A DNA stretch of 64,000 bases from Actinomycetota bacterium (GCA_019240215.1 JAFAYQ010000050.1:20098-84097), one strand, 5' to 3'; positions 39,589-49,035 are shown, counted from the stretch's first letter. Numbers and translations: made by a program. Notes: generated by a model from the letters alone, not told the origin.

Positions 39589-41183
39589 ACCGTGCCGGGG
39601 TGGGCAGGCGGGTCGAGGGCCATCGCCGGCGCCTCCGCTTCCTCGTAATCGGCCGGGCTGGTCTGGTCCTGACCGCGCGGCAGGCGCCCCAGCAGCGGCG
39701 TGAGCGCGCTGGCCACGATCAGGTTGGCGACCAGCCCGACGACGCCGGTCCAGATCGTCACCTTGGTGTGGAAGCCCCAGGTGCTGAACGCGAACGAGGC
39801 GCTGCCGAAGTGGGCCGCGGTCTTGCTCGGGGTGACGTAGAGCATGTAGACCGACAGGCCCATGCCGACCACCCAGCCCGCCACCAGCGCCCACTGGTGG
39901 AACCAGCGGGTGTAGAGGCCGAGCACGACCGCGGGCAGGATCTCGATGATGATGACGCCGCCGATGAGCTGCAGCTCGATCGCGAACGAGACCTTGAGGG
40001 CGACGATCACCGCCACCGCGCCCAGCTTCAGCACCACCGACGCGATCTGGCTGACCAGGCCCTCCTCCCGGTCGCTGGCCGACGGCCGCAGGTAGGGCCG
40101 GTAGATGTCGCGGGCGAACGTGTTGGCGGCCGCGATGGCCATGATCGCGGCCGGGACCAGCGCCCCGATCGCGATCGCGCCGAACGCGAGGCCGGCGAAC
40201 CAGTGCGGGAACTCGGTGTTGAACAGCTGCGGGACGATCGTGGTGGTGTCCGGGGCCTTCTTGGTGCCGCCCACCGGCTTGACCTTGGCCGCCAGCGCCA
40301 TGTACCCGAGCAGGGCGATGAACCCCAGCATCAGCGAGTAGGCCGGCAGCAGCGCCATGTTCTTCTTGACCGTGTTCCGGCTCTTGGCCGCGAGCACGCC
40401 GGTCAGCGAGTGCGGGTAGAGGAACAGGGCCAGGGCCGAGCCGAGGGCCAGCGTGGAGTAGCCCAGGTACTGCGACCCGGCCAGCAGGGTGGTGGCCTTC
40501 TTGGGGACGAGCGCGGTGTTCGCCTTGTGGAAGATGACGTCGTAGCCGCCCAGCTTGTACGGGATGTAGATGATGGCGATGAGGACGACGACGTAGATGA
40601 GGATGTCCTTGACGAACGCGATCAGCGCCGGCGCCCGCAGGCCGGAGGTGAACGTGTAGGCGGCCAGCACCACGAAGGCGATCCACAGCGGCCAGTCGCC
40701 GCCGATGCCCATCGCCTCGATGATCGCCTTGATGCCGGTCAGCTGGAGCGCGATGTAGGGCAGGGTGGCGACGATGCCGGTGATCGCGATCAGCAGCGCC
40801 AGCAGCGCCGACCCGTGCCGCCCGCGCACGAAGTCGGCCGCGGTCGCGTACCCGTGCTCGTGGCAGACCGACCACATCCGGGCGGCCGCGAACATCACCA
40901 GCGGCCAGGCCACGATCGTGTACGGCACCGCGTAGAAGCCGATCGCGCCGGACCCGAACAGCAGCGCGGGCACCGCCACGAAGGTGTAGGCGGTGTAGAG
41001 GTCGCCGCCGAGCAGGAACCAGGTCACCCAGGTCCCGAACCGGCGGCCGCCCAGCCCCCACTCCTCGACGCTGGCCAGCGTCGCTCCCCGCCGCCAGCGG
41101 GTCGCGGCGAAGCCGAGCACGGTCACGATCGCGAACATCGCCAGCACGATGCCGAACTCGAGCCCGCTGAACGGGGGGATCAC
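39585..41183 (-). CDS. Sodium:solute symporter (SSS), monocarboxylate-type
   Basis: A 532-aa symporter with about 13 hydrophobic segments. The N-terminal FAATRWRRGATLASVEEWGLGGRRFGTW and the DLYTAYTFVAVPALLFG block are typical of MctP-like SSS transporters; the SSS signature is near GLRAPALIAFVKDILIYV. The GTG start (VIPPFSGLEFG) overlaps the stop of the small DUF3311 gene. DUF3311/SSS pairs are common for monocarboxylate (lactate, pyruvate, acetate) uptake. Confidence 0.92.
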   Translation of the reverse strand: MIPPFSGLEFGIVLAMFAIVTVLGFAATRWRRGATLASVEEWGLGGRRFGTWVTWFLLGGDLYTAYTFVAVPALLFGSGAIGFYAVPYTIVAWPLVMFAAARMWSVCHEHGYATAADFVRGRHGSALLALLIAITGIVATLPYIALQLTGIKAIIEAMGIGGDWPLWIAFVVLAAYTFTSGLRAPALIAFVKDILIYVVVLIAIIYIPYKLGGYDVIFHKANTALVPKKATTLLAGSQYLGYSTLALGSALALFLYPHSLTGVLAAKSRNTVKKNMALLPAYSLMLGFIALLGYMALAAKVKPVGGTKKAPDTTTIVPQLFNTEFPHWFAGLAFGAIAIGALVPAAIMAIAAANTFARDIYRPYLRPSASDREEGLVSQIASVVLKLGAVAVIVALKVSFAIELQLIGGVIIIEILPAVVLGLYTRWFHQWALVAGWVVGMGLSVYMLYVTPSKTAAHFGSASFAFSTWGFHTKVTIWTGVVGLVANLIVASALTPLLGRLPRGQDQTSPADYEEAEAPAMALDPPAHPGTV

Positions 41184-41389
41184 CGCGGGCTCCGGGTGGC
41201 GCGGTAGACGATGCCGGTGCACACGGCGACGCCCGCGATCCAGGCCAGCTGCCACCAGTAGAAGAACGGCATGCCGCCGATGGCCGGGTGGCCGAAGTTG
41301 TAGAACTCCGGCACGAGGACCGCGATCAGCGGTAGCACCAGCAGCAGCACCACCGGACGCCGGCGACGCGGACGGCCGTTGTCAGTCAT
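41180..41389 (-). CDS. DUF3311 small membrane protein, partner of the SSS symporter
   Basis: A 69-aa protein with two membrane helices and the DUF3311 signature: P..NF..P...G.PFFYWWQLAWI. The N-terminus is basic (MTDNGRPRRRRP). It is translationally coupled to the symporter by GTGA overlap and presumably a subunit or assembly factor. The ATG at 41389 follows GGGAGAC; a longer frame from 41467 lacks a good start. Confidence 0.9.
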   Translation of the reverse strand: MTDNGRPRRRRPVVLLLVLPLIAVLVPEFYNFGHPAIGGMPFFYWWQLAWIAGVAVCTGIVYRATRSPR

Positions 41390-41521
41390 CGGTCTCCCTC
41401 CGTAGCCCCCAGGTGACAGTTGGGCAAAAGTCACCACAATGTTGCCGCGATCGAACAGGGAGAGCAATGGTTCAGAAGTTATCGATCATCAATCGATTGC
41501 GGTGGGGGTGGGGCCGGGCCG

Positions 41522-42325
41522 CTAGCGGCCGAGGGTCGGCGGCGGCCAAGGGCCGGGGGTCGGCGGCCAAGGGCCGGGGGTCGGCGGCGGCCAGGGCCGG
41601 GGATCGGCGGCGCAGGCCTGCGCGGCGCGGAACGCGGCCACGTCGAACGAGCCGCCCAGCGCCCGCCCCAGGCTGCGGCTGGCCAGCTCCGTGAACGGCC
41701 CGGGGGCCAGCCGCCCGGCCCCGGCCGGGAGGAGGCCGGCCAGCGGCCCGTCGGCCAGCGCGGCCAGGTCGACCAGGTTGCACCGCTCGGCCAGCCCGGG
41801 GTCGGCCGGCCAGCTGCCGACCACCACGCCCGCGCAGGTCAGCTTGCGGGCGGCCAGTGCTTCCAGCGTCAGCGCGGTGTGGTTGAGGGTGCCCAGCCCG
41901 GCCGCCGCCACCACCAGCACCGGGGCGTCGAGCATGGCGGCCAGGTCGGCGATGGTGGACCCGGCCGGGTCGTAGCGGACCAGCAGGCCGCCCGCGCCCT
42001 CGACAATGACCAGGTCCCGGTCGGCGGCCAGGGCGGCGATGTGGTCGGCCGCCCGCCGCAGGTCCAGCGGGGGCCGCCCGGCCGTGCGGGCGGCCGCCTC
42101 GGGTGACAGCGGATCGGGGTAGCGGGCCAGCTCGTGCAGGTCGTCCAGGCCGGTCAGGGCGGCCACCGCCGCCAGGTCACCGGGCGCCCCCGGCCGCTCG
42201 CCGGTCTGGACCGGCTTGACCACCGCCACCCGCCGGCCGCGGGCGTGGGCCAGCGCGGCCACCGCGGCGGTGGCGACGGTCTTGCCGACGTCGGTCCCGG
42301 TGCCGCTGACGATGAGCAGGCTCAA
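41522..42325 (-). CDS. bioD: Dethiobiotin synthase with repetitive proline-tryptophan tail
   Basis: A 267-aa ATP-dependent dethiobiotin synthetase, which closes the ureido ring of 7,8-diaminopelargonate. P-loop [10 protein letters not shown] (residues 8-17), substrate loop KPVQTGE and [11 protein letters not shown] are all present. The catalytic domain ends near residue 235. The last 27 residues are a repeat ([26 protein letters not shown]) encoded by tandem DNA repeats and absent from normal BioD. The ATG overlaps the stop of the DasR-like gene. No bioA or bioB is in the window. Confidence 0.92.
   Translation of the reverse strand: MSLLIVSGTGTDVGKTVATAAVAALAHARGRRVAVVKPVQTGERPGAPGDLAAVAALTGLDDLHELARYPDPLSPEAAARTAGRPPLDLRRAADHIAALAADRDLVIVEGAGGLLVRYDPAGSTIADLAAMLDAPVLVVAAAGLGTLNHTALTLEALAARKLTCAGVVVGSWPADPGLAERCNLVDLAALADGPLAGLLPAGAGRLAPGPFTELASRSLGRALGGSFDVAAFRAAQACAADPRPWPPPTPGPWPPTPGPWPPPTLGR
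41532..41612. repeat. Imperfect 21-24 bp tandem repeat in bioD 3' end
   Basis: Three to four copies based on GGGGTCGGCGGC(GGC)CAAGGGCCG, differing by one GGC triplet, so the reading frame is kept. They create the [12 protein letters not shown] peptide repeat. The triplet difference is the pattern expected from replication slippage. Confidence 0.8.
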
Positions 42326-43140
42326 CCGGATAACCGCCGCAGCCGGGTGACGAACTTGTACCGGTCACCCCGGTACCAGGACTGGGCCCACTCCACCGTC
42401 TCACCGGTGGTGTCGACCGCGTGCCGGGACAGCAGCAGCAGCGGCAGGCCGACGTCGACCGCCAGCAGGTCGGCGTTGTGCGGGTCGGCCAGCACGGTCT
42501 CGATCGTCTCCTCGGCCTCGGTCAGCCGCACCCCGTAGGCCGAGGCCAGCGTCTCGTACAGCGAGCTGTGCCGGTTGAGCTGCTTGCGCAGGCCGGGGAA
42601 ACGGCGGGCGGGCAGGTGCGAGGTGTCGACCGACATCGGCTCCCCGTCGGCCAGCCGCAGCCGGTGGATGCGCAGCGTGCGGGCGCCCGGGCGGATACCG
42701 AGGCGGGTGGCCAGGTCCTCGTCGGCCGCCATGTAGCCGATCTCCAGGATCCGGGTCTGCGGGTGCAGGCCGTGCGCCCGCATCCCCTCGGTGTGGCTGG
42801 CCAGCTCCAGCGCCTGGGCGACCTTGGGCTTGGCCACGAACGTGCCCTTGCCCTGCCGCCGCAGCAGCCGGCCCTCCACCACCAGCTCGGCCAGCGCCTG
42901 CCGGACGGTGGTCCGGGACGTGCCGTAGTCGCGGGCCAGCTCCCGCTCGGGCGGCACCGGGCTGCCCGGCGCCATCGTGACGATCAGCTCCAGCAGCTGC
43001 CGCTTGACCGTGTAGTACTTGGGCAGCCGGAGCAGCGTGCTCGGGGCCGACTCGTCCGGCGTGCTCCCCCCGGTCCGTGCGCCCGGCACGCTGGCATTCT
43101 CCGGCGGCTCCGGGGCGACGGGGATAGGGGAGACGGTCAT
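42322..43140 (-). CDS. GntR/HutC-family regulator closely resembling DasR
   Basis: A 272-aa GntR-family regulator. The wHTH reads [16 protein letters not shown]...[34 protein letters not shown], followed by [18 protein letters not shown]. The UTRA domain includes [16 protein letters not shown] and [12 protein letters not shown]. The order and many blocks match Streptomyces DasR, the GlcNAc-6P-responsive master regulator of amino sugar use. Its setting, between bioF and bioD with overlapping codons, is not DasR-typical, so it may be a paralogue with another ligand. ATG ([12 protein letters not shown]) after AAGGA. No dre-like palindrome was seen near it. Confidence 0.88.
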   Translation of the reverse strand: MTVSPIPVAPEPPENASVPGARTGGSTPDESAPSTLLRLPKYYTVKRQLLELIVTMAPGSPVPPERELARDYGTSRTTVRQALAELVVEGRLLRRQGKGTFVAKPKVAQALELASHTEGMRAHGLHPQTRILEIGYMAADEDLATRLGIRPGARTLRIHRLRLADGEPMSVDTSHLPARRFPGLRKQLNRHSSLYETLASAYGVRLTEAEETIETVLADPHNADLLAVDVGLPLLLLSRHAVDTTGETVEWAQSWYRGDRYKFVTRLRRLSG

Positions 43141-43157
43141 GGTTGATTCCTTCCCGC

Positions 43158-44357
43158 TCAAGCGGTTATCCGGACATGATCCCTCACGGAACCCAGTGCA
43201 CGGAATGCCAAGGCGAGGTGAACTTCTGAGAGATTTGCCCGCGCGGTAAGCCGGAGGCATGCTTCACCGGGCATGACCGAGGGGGGCCGGAAGCATCCGA
43301 CCCGCACGCCCTGGCGGGCGCAGGTGTCCCGGGCCGCGGCCGCCGCGGCCGCCTCCCCGAGCAGTACCCGGACCACCGCGGCGGCCGGTTCACTGGTTTC
43401 GAAACCCAGGGCCCTGGCCGCCTCGGCCAGCCGGCGGGCATGGTCCCGGGCGCGCTGGCCGAGGCCGGGCTCGTCACGCAGGATGGCCAGCGCCGCCAGC
43501 GCGGCGGCGGCGCTGGGCGGGGCCAGCCCGGTGTCGAAGATGAACGCCCGCCCCACGTCGGTCAGCGTCTCGGTCACCTCGGCGGCCGCCACCACCGCCC
43601 CGCCCTGGCTGCCCAGCGCCTTCGACAGCGTGAAGGTTTGCACCAGGTTCGGGTCAGCGGCGATCCCGGCCGCCGCGGCCGCCCCGCGCCCGCCCGGGCC
43701 GAGCACCCCGAACGCGTGCGCCTCGTCCAGCACCAGCAGGGCGCCGTGGGCGGTGGCCACCCGGTGCAGGTCGCGGACCGGGGCCAGGTCGCCGGCGACC
43801 GAGAACACGGTGTCGGAGACCACCAGCGCGTGCCGTTCCGGCCGGCCGGCCAGCGCCCGTTCGACCGCGGCCACGTCCGCGTGCGGGGTCACCGCGACCC
43901 GGGCCCGGTTCGCCCGCGCCAGCCGGCAGCCGTCGATCAGCGAGGCGTGGTTGGCGGCGTCGCTGACGATCAGCACGCCATCCCCATCCCCGGCCCCGCT
44001 CCGGCCCAGGACCTGCGCCAGCGCGGTCACCACGGCCAGGTTGGCCAGGTAGCCGGAGGAGAACACCAGCGCCCGGGGCGCCCCCGCGAACGCGGCCAGC
44101 TCCGCCTCCAGCCGCCGGTGCAGCTCGGTGGTCCCGGTCACCAGCCGCGAACCGGTCGCCCCCGGCCCCCAGTCGCGGGCGGCGGCGGCCGCCGCCTCGG
44201 CCAGCCGCGGGTCGCCCGCCAGCCCCAGGTAGTCGTTGGAGGCCAGGTCGAGCGGGCCGCGGGCGTGGGCCGCCCGGGCGGTCAGCACCCGGTTCAGCCC
44301 GGCCGCCCGCCGCTCGGCGGCCGCCTCCCGCAGCGCCGGCAGTACCTGTGACTCCAC
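43158..44357 (-). CDS. bioF: 8-amino-7-oxononanoate synthase
   Basis: A 399-aa PLP-dependent alpha-oxoamine synthase, condensing pimeloyl-thioester with alanine in biotin synthesis. Diagnostic blocks: [46 protein letters not shown], the PLP-binding [15 protein letters not shown] and the lysine in [16 protein letters not shown] start ([12 protein letters not shown]) after a strong AAAGGAGG. It is the first gene of a bioF / DasR-like / bioD unit, 17 bp before the regulator. 2-amino-3-ketobutyrate ligase is the main alternative; the bioD context favours bioF. Confidence 0.92.
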   Translation of the reverse strand: MESQVLPALREAAAERRAAGLNRVLTARAAHARGPLDLASNDYLGLAGDPRLAEAAAAAARDWGPGATGSRLVTGTTELHRRLEAELAAFAGAPRALVFSSGYLANLAVVTALAQVLGRSGAGDGDGVLIVSDAANHASLIDGCRLARANRARVAVTPHADVAAVERALAGRPERHALVVSDTVFSVAGDLAPVRDLHRVATAHGALLVLDEAHAFGVLGPGGRGAAAAAGIAADPNLVQTFTLSKALGSQGGAVVAAAEVTETLTDVGRAFIFDTGLAPPSAAAALAALAILRDEPGLGQRARDHARRLAEAARALGFETSEPAAAVVRVLLGEAAAAAAARDTCARQGVRVGCFRPPSVMPGEACLRLTARANLSEVHLALAFRALGSVRDHVRITA

Positions 44358-44487
44358 CCGGGCCTCCTTTTTCCGTTCTTGCCAATGACCGATCTTTGTC
44401 CTACCAGCCGGGCCGGTGAGCAAAGTGTGGCGGGCCGGCACCTGGACGGGCCGGGAATGACCCGCGGCGGGATGAGATTATGGATGT

Positions 44488-45981
44488 GTGCCCTCCCTGA
44501 CTGACCTGGCCAGACGCCATACCTGCCTGACCCGCGCGGACCTGGAGTGCCTGCACGCGCTGGTGTCGGACTGGCAGCTGCTGGCCGACCTGTCGTTCGC
44601 CGACCTGATCTTGTGGGCTCCGCTGCGCGACGGCAGCGGGTGGATGGCGCTGGCCCAGATGCGGCCGACCACCGGCCCGACCTCGTTCCAGGAGGACGTG
44701 GTCGGGCAGCTGGCCAGCCCCGAGGACAAGCCGCTGCTGGACACGGCCAAGGACGAGCGCCGGATCTGGCGCGAGAGCGACCCGGACTGGACCACCGGCG
44801 TCCCCGTCCGGGCCGAGACGATCCCGGTCACCCGCGAGGGCCGGGTGATCGCGGTGATCGAGCGCAACACCAACCTGAACTCGGCCCGCACCCCCAGCCG
44901 CCTGGAGCTGACCTACCTGCAGGGGGCCGACGACCTGGCCCGGATGGTGGCCGAGGGCACGTTCCCGTTCGGCGAGGAGGCCCAGCTGGTCCGCTCGCCA
45001 AGGGTCGGCGACGGCCTGCTCCGGCTGGGCCGGGCGGCCCGGGTCACCTACGCCAGCCCGAACGCGCTGTCGGCCTTCCGCCGCCTGGGCCTGGCCACCG
45101 ACCTGGTCGGGGCCGAGCTGGGCCCGCTGACGGCCAAGCTGTGCGCCCCCGGCGAGCCGGTCGACGAGTCGCTGATGCTGGTCGCCTGCGGCCGATCCCC
45201 GCGCGACGCCGAGATCGAGGGCAACGGCTCGGTCGTCCAGCTGCGGGCGATCCCGCTCATCGTCGGCGGCGACCGGACCGGGGCGCTGATCCTGGTCCGT
45301 GACGTCACCGAGCTGCGCCGCCGCGAGCGCGAGCTGATGACCAAGGACGCCACCATCCGGGAGATCCACCACCGGGTCAAGAACAACCTGCAGACGGTGG
45401 CGGCCCTGCTCCGGCTGCAGGCCCGGCGGCTGCAGGGCCCGGAGGCGCGGGCCGCGCTCGAGGACGCCACCCGCCGGGTCGGCTCGATCGCGATCGTGCA
45501 CGAGACCCTGTCGCACGCCCCCGACGAGATCGTCGCCTTCGACGAGGTGGCCGACCGGGTGATGATGATGGCGACCGAGGTGGCCGGCACCGAGATCCGG
45601 GTCACCCCCAAGCTGACCGGCAAGTTCGGCCTGCTCCCGGCCTACATCGCGATGCCGCTGGCGCTGGTCCTGACCGAGCTGCTGCAGAACGCGCTGCAGC
45701 ACGGTTTCGCCTTCCCGGAGGCGGCCGCATCCGACTCCAAGCCCACGCTGTCCGGCAGCGTCGAGGTCAGCGCCGTGCGCGTCCCCGATCGGCTGACCGT
45801 GGTGGTCACCGACGACGGCGTGGGGCTGCCCGACGACTTCGATCCCGAATCGACCAACTCGCTCGGCCTGCAGATCGTGCGCACCCTGGTCGTCGGCGAG
45901 CTGGGCGGCAAGCTGGAGCTCACCCCCCGCCCCGAAGGCGGTACCCAGGCCCTGGTCGACCTCCCGGTCGAAGAAAACTAG
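44488..45981 (+). CDS. pdtaS: Cytosolic sensor histidine kinase PdtaS
   Basis: A 497-aa soluble kinase: N-terminal GAF-like domain (residues 1-155), PAS domain (about 170-275), then HisKA_2 with phospho-acceptor His in IREIHHRVKNNLQTVAALLR, and HATPase_c (TELLQNALQHGF, DDGVGLPDDF). This matches M. tuberculosis PdtaS (Rv3220c), which phosphorylates the antiterminator PdtaR and has the same neighbour whiB1. The PdtaR gene is not in the window. GTG start. The stop codon shares CTAG with the stop of the convergent MFS gene. Confidence 0.93.
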   Translation: MPSLTDLARRHTCLTRADLECLHALVSDWQLLADLSFADLILWAPLRDGSGWMALAQMRPTTGPTSFQEDVVGQLASPEDKPLLDTAKDERRIWRESDPDWTTGVPVRAETIPVTREGRVIAVIERNTNLNSARTPSRLELTYLQGADDLARMVAEGTFPFGEEAQLVRSPRVGDGLLRLGRAARVTYASPNALSAFRRLGLATDLVGAELGPLTAKLCAPGEPVDESLMLVACGRSPRDAEIEGNGSVVQLRAIPLIVGGDRTGALILVRDVTELRRRERELMTKDATIREIHHRVKNNLQTVAALLRLQARRLQGPEARAALEDATRRVGSIAIVHETLSHAPDEIVAFDEVADRVMMMATEVAGTEIRVTPKLTGKFGLLPAYIAMPLALVLTELLQNALQHGFAFPEAAASDSKPTLSGSVEVSAVRVPDRLTVVVTDDGVGLPDDFDPESTNSLGLQIVRTLVVGELGGKLELTPRPEGGTQALVDLPVEEN

Positions 45982-47249
45982 GCCGCGGCTGGTTCGGCCT
46001 GGCCGGCCGGCTCGGCCGCCGCTGACGGGCGGTCGCGCCAGGGCAGCAGGAGCGGGCTGAGCAGCAGCAGGCCGCCCGCCACCCCGATCGCCGCCCGCGG
46101 GCCGATGTAGCTGGCCAGCAGGCCGCCCAGCGCGGTCAGGGCCGCGATCGAGGCCTTGCTGCTGACCGACCAGGCCGACAGCACCCGGGCCACCCGGTCG
46201 GGCGGGCTCTGCTCCAGCTTGTAGGTCGCGAACACCGGGTTGGACACCCCGATGCAACCGATCAGTCCCAGCTCGGCCGCCATGACCAGCAGCAGCCCGC
46301 CGAGCCCGGGGCCCATGAACACCAGCCAGACCGGCCAGCAGGCCCGCACCGTCCCGCCCACCAGCATCACCCGGCGCCGCCCGAACCGGTCGGCGACCCG
46401 GCGGGCGATCCGCGAGCCGATCAGGCCGCCCAGGCACGGTACCGCGAACGCCAGTCCGTACTGCCAGGGCCGGAAGTGCAGGCGGCCGAGCATCAGCACC
46501 GCCAGCAGCGGCTCGGTCGCCATGATCAGCCCGCTGAACATGATGTTGTTGAAGAACTGCCAGCGCAGCGTGGGGTGCCGGAGGATGTAGCGCCAGCCGT
46601 CGAGCAGGTCGAAGGCCCGCGAGCGCTCCCCGGCGGTCCGCTCTGGCCGCGCCGGCCGCTCGGGCGGGGGCTCCTGGCCGCCGATGGCGCGGATCGCCAG
46701 CGCCGACATCAGGTAGCTGGCCGCGTCGGCCAGCACGGTGGTGACCGGGCCCAGCAGCCCGATCGCGGCCCCGCCGAGCGGCGGCCCGAGCACGGTGCTG
46801 GACCAGGTGGTGGACTCCATCCGCGAGTTCGCGACCAGCAGGTCACCGGGGGCGACGACCGACTTCAGGCAGGCGCCGCTGGCCGCCTTGAACGTGATGT
46901 CGGCCGCCCCGGCGATGACCGACACCACCAGCAGCTGGCCGAACGTCAGCCCGCCGAACGCGTAGGCCAGCGGGACGCTGCCCATCGCCGCGAACCGGCT
47001 CAGGTCCATGGCCATCATCACCGGCCGCTTGGCCCGGAACTCCATCCACGGGCCGAGCGGCACCGCGACCGCCGCCCCGACCGCCAGCCCCACCGCCGCC
47101 AGGGCCGACACCGCGGCCGGGCCCGCATGCAGGACGACGATCGCGATCAGCGGGAACGCACCGAACGCGAAGCAGGTGCCGAACGAGCTGACCGCGTAGG
47201 CGGCCCACAGCCATTCGAACTGCCGCCCCAGCGACCGCCAGATCGTCAT
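45978..47249 (-). CDS. MFS transporter (enterobactin exporter-like)
   Basis: A 423-aa major facilitator with about 12 hydrophobic segments. It resembles the EntS/MFS_3 group: FEWLWAAYAVSSFGTCFAFGAFPLIAI in helix 1, LVANSRMESTTWSSTVLGPPLGG, and a central loop rich in Pro/Arg. It is presumably an efflux pump for a small molecule. ATG (MTIWRSLGRQ) with weak ribosome-binding site; it is divergent from a LysR gene whose product probably controls it. Confidence 0.88.
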   Translation of the reverse strand: MTIWRSLGRQFEWLWAAYAVSSFGTCFAFGAFPLIAIVVLHAGPAAVSALAAVGLAVGAAVAVPLGPWMEFRAKRPVMMAMDLSRFAAMGSVPLAYAFGGLTFGQLLVVSVIAGAADITFKAASGACLKSVVAPGDLLVANSRMESTTWSSTVLGPPLGGAAIGLLGPVTTVLADAASYLMSALAIRAIGGQEPPPERPARPERTAGERSRAFDLLDGWRYILRHPTLRWQFFNNIMFSGLIMATEPLLAVLMLGRLHFRPWQYGLAFAVPCLGGLIGSRIARRVADRFGRRRVMLVGGTVRACWPVWLVFMGPGLGGLLLVMAAELGLIGCIGVSNPVFATYKLEQSPPDRVARVLSAWSVSSKASIAALTALGGLLASYIGPRAAIGVAGGLLLLSPLLLPWRDRPSAAAEPAGQAEPAAA

Positions 47250-47314
47250 CTCGGTGGGCCCCCTCGTCTGGTTGGCTGGCTCGGGCGCCAGCCCGGGTGC
47301 CCGCCCTCCAGATC

Positions 47315-47379
47315 CAACCGGTTGACCGGCCGCCGAATCCAACAATTGGTCGATCGGCGCGTCACAACCCGAGGTTGTG
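47315..47379. promoter_or_regulatory. Three related palindromes between the MFS and LysR genes
   Basis: In the 148-bp divergent gap lie CAACCGGTTG (47315-47324), a CCAACAATTGG-like element (47339-47349) and CACAACC-CGA-GGTTGTG (47363-47379). All share an AACC/GGTT or CCAA/TTGG core, and the last also fits the LysR box T-N11-A. This is the arrangement expected for LysR recognition and activation sites. Confidence 0.6.
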
Positions 47380-47397
47380 GCGCTAGGGTCGGCCGCC

Positions 47398-48375
47398 ATG
47401 GACACCGACGCCGTGCGCACGTTCGTGGTGGTCGCCGAGGCGGGCCAGTTCTCGGCGGCGGCGGCCGGGCTGTCGGTCTCCCAGCAGGCGGTGTCCAAGC
47501 GGGTGGCCGCGCTGGAACGGGAGCTGGGGGTGGCGCTGTTCACCCGCACGCCGCGCGGAGCCGAGCTGACCGCCGACGGCCGCGCCTTCCTGCCTCGCGC
47601 CCGCGACCTGCTGCTGGCCGCGGAGCGGGCGGCCGCCGCGGTCCGTCCCGGCCGGGCCCTGCGGGTCGACGTGATCAGCCGGCAGGTCGCCCCGGCCCGG
47701 CTGCTGCAGGGTTTCCACCGCGCCTACCCGGACACGCCGGTCAAGGTCATGCGGCTGTTCGACGCCCGCGCGGCGATCGAGGCGGTCCGCACCGGTGCCG
47801 TCGACGCCTCGTTCCGGGCGGTCACGCTGCCCGCCCGCCAATTGCCGCCCGGCCTCGCCACCGCCCCGGTCCTGGACGAGCCGCTCGAGCTGCTCACCGG
47901 CCCGGATCACCCGCTGGCGGGCGCGGCCGGTGCGGCCGGGGTGTCCCTGGCCGAGCTGGCCGGGCACCCGATCTGGATGCCCGCACTCGACCCGGGTACC
48001 GAGTGGACCACGTTCTACGAGGACCTGGCGGCCGCGTTCGGGCTCAGCCTGGACGTGACCGGTCCCGACTTCGGCACCGAACCGCTGCTCGACGTGCTGG
48101 CCGGCTCGGCCACGCTGGCCAGCCTGGTCGGGGCGCAGACCCGGCTGGTGTGGCCGGACGGCTTCGGCCTGCGGCGGATCCCGCTGCGCGACCCGGTGCC
48201 GGTCTACCCGCACTCGCTGATCTGGCGGGCGGACAACGCGCACCCCGCGCTCAAGACCCTGCGCGATCATCTCTCCCGGTCCCGCCCGAATGGGCGGGAG
48301 GCGGGCGTCTGGGTGCCGGAATGGGCTCGGTGCGGCCAGGCCAAGCTCGACCAGGACAGGCCAGGACGGTCATGA
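47398..48375 (+). CDS. LysR-family transcriptional regulator
   Basis: A 325-aa LysR regulator: wHTH at residues 1-62 (VRTFVVVAEAGQFSAAAAGLSVSQQAVSKRVAALERELGVALF) and a periplasmic-binding-fold effector domain. The ATG at 47398 follows closely on the candidate operator. The C-terminus runs past the usual end with about 25 extra residues. The divergently encoded MFS exporter is the likely target; the inducer is unknown. Confidence 0.9.
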   Translation: MDTDAVRTFVVVAEAGQFSAAAAGLSVSQQAVSKRVAALERELGVALFTRTPRGAELTADGRAFLPRARDLLLAAERAAAAVRPGRALRVDVISRQVAPARLLQGFHRAYPDTPVKVMRLFDARAAIEAVRTGAVDASFRAVTLPARQLPPGLATAPVLDEPLELLTGPDHPLAGAAGAAGVSLAELAGHPIWMPALDPGTEWTTFYEDLAAAFGLSLDVTGPDFGTEPLLDVLAGSATLASLVGAQTRLVWPDGFGLRRIPLRDPVPVYPHSLIWRADNAHPALKTLRDHLSRSRPNGREAGVWVPEWARCGQAKLDQDRPGRS

Positions 48376-48469
48376 CCACGGACCGATGACCGCGACGAGC
48401 GCGGCCTGGCCCATGATCATGGCGGAACGGCCGGCCGGGAACGTCAGGCAGCTACCTGCCGTCCCCGGT

Positions 48470-48724
48470 TCAGACGTGCGTCCGGGCGCGAAGCCGCAGC
48501 GCGCGCCGCTTGACGGCCCGCCGTTCGTCTTCGCTGAGGCCGCCCCACACCCCCGAGTCCTGGCCGGACTCGATGGCCCAGTGCAGGCACGGCTCCATTA
48601 CCGGACAACGATGACAAACACGCTTGGCTTCGTCGATCTGAAGTAGCGCGGGACCAGTGTTTCCGATCGGGAAGAACAATTCAGGGTCCACGTCACGGCA
48701 GGCGGCGTCATGGCGCCAGTCCAT
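48470..48724 (-). CDS. whiB1: WhiB1-type iron-sulphur transcription factor
   Basis: An 84-aa WhiB protein, near-identical in layout to M. tuberculosis WhiB1 (MDWRH.A.CRD.DPELFFPIGN). The 4Fe-4S ligands are C9, C37, C40 and C46; the turn GVWGG and basic C-terminal tail (KRRALRLRARTHV) follow. WhiB1 binds region 4 of the main sigma factor and its cluster reacts with nitric oxide. The upstream 369 bp carry two Crp-type palindromes, as the mycobacterial gene is controlled by cAMP-Crp. Confidence 0.95.
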   Translation of the reverse strand: MDWRHDAACRDVDPELFFPIGNTGPALLQIDEAKRVCHRCPVMEPCLHWAIESGQDSGVWGGLSEDERRAVKRRALRLRARTHV

Positions 48725-48794
48725 GAGGTCACTCCTTCGGGCAAGCAGGTCACGCGGGGGACTGCAGGGCCTCGCGTGCCCGCTTATCAGAGCT

Positions 48795-48810
48795 TGTGAA
48801 CGAATTCACG
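48795..48810. promoter_or_regulatory. Crp-like site, proximal to whiB1
   Basis: TGTGA-ACGAAT-TCACG, one base from the TGTGA-N6-TCACA consensus; the inner GTGAA-N4-TTCAC is a perfect dyad. It is centred about 78 bp upstream of the whiB1 start codon. Confidence 0.6.
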
Positions 48811-49035
48811 AGCTAAGTTGTATATCGGGAGAAAGCAGTTATTTCCCCGTGTCAGTTCTGGTGCCAGTCGGCGATCGGCCCGGAGCTGCTTCATAGCCCC
48901 GATGCAGGTCGGACCGGGAAACCTGCTTCGTTCATTACGCGCACGAAGCGGGCTTCCGCCCGGCATCGTTTAAAGCTTCTCAAGCGTGCCGTCGCCAACG
49001 CAAGAGGGCGCAACCGTGATCTTCGTCATTGCGAT

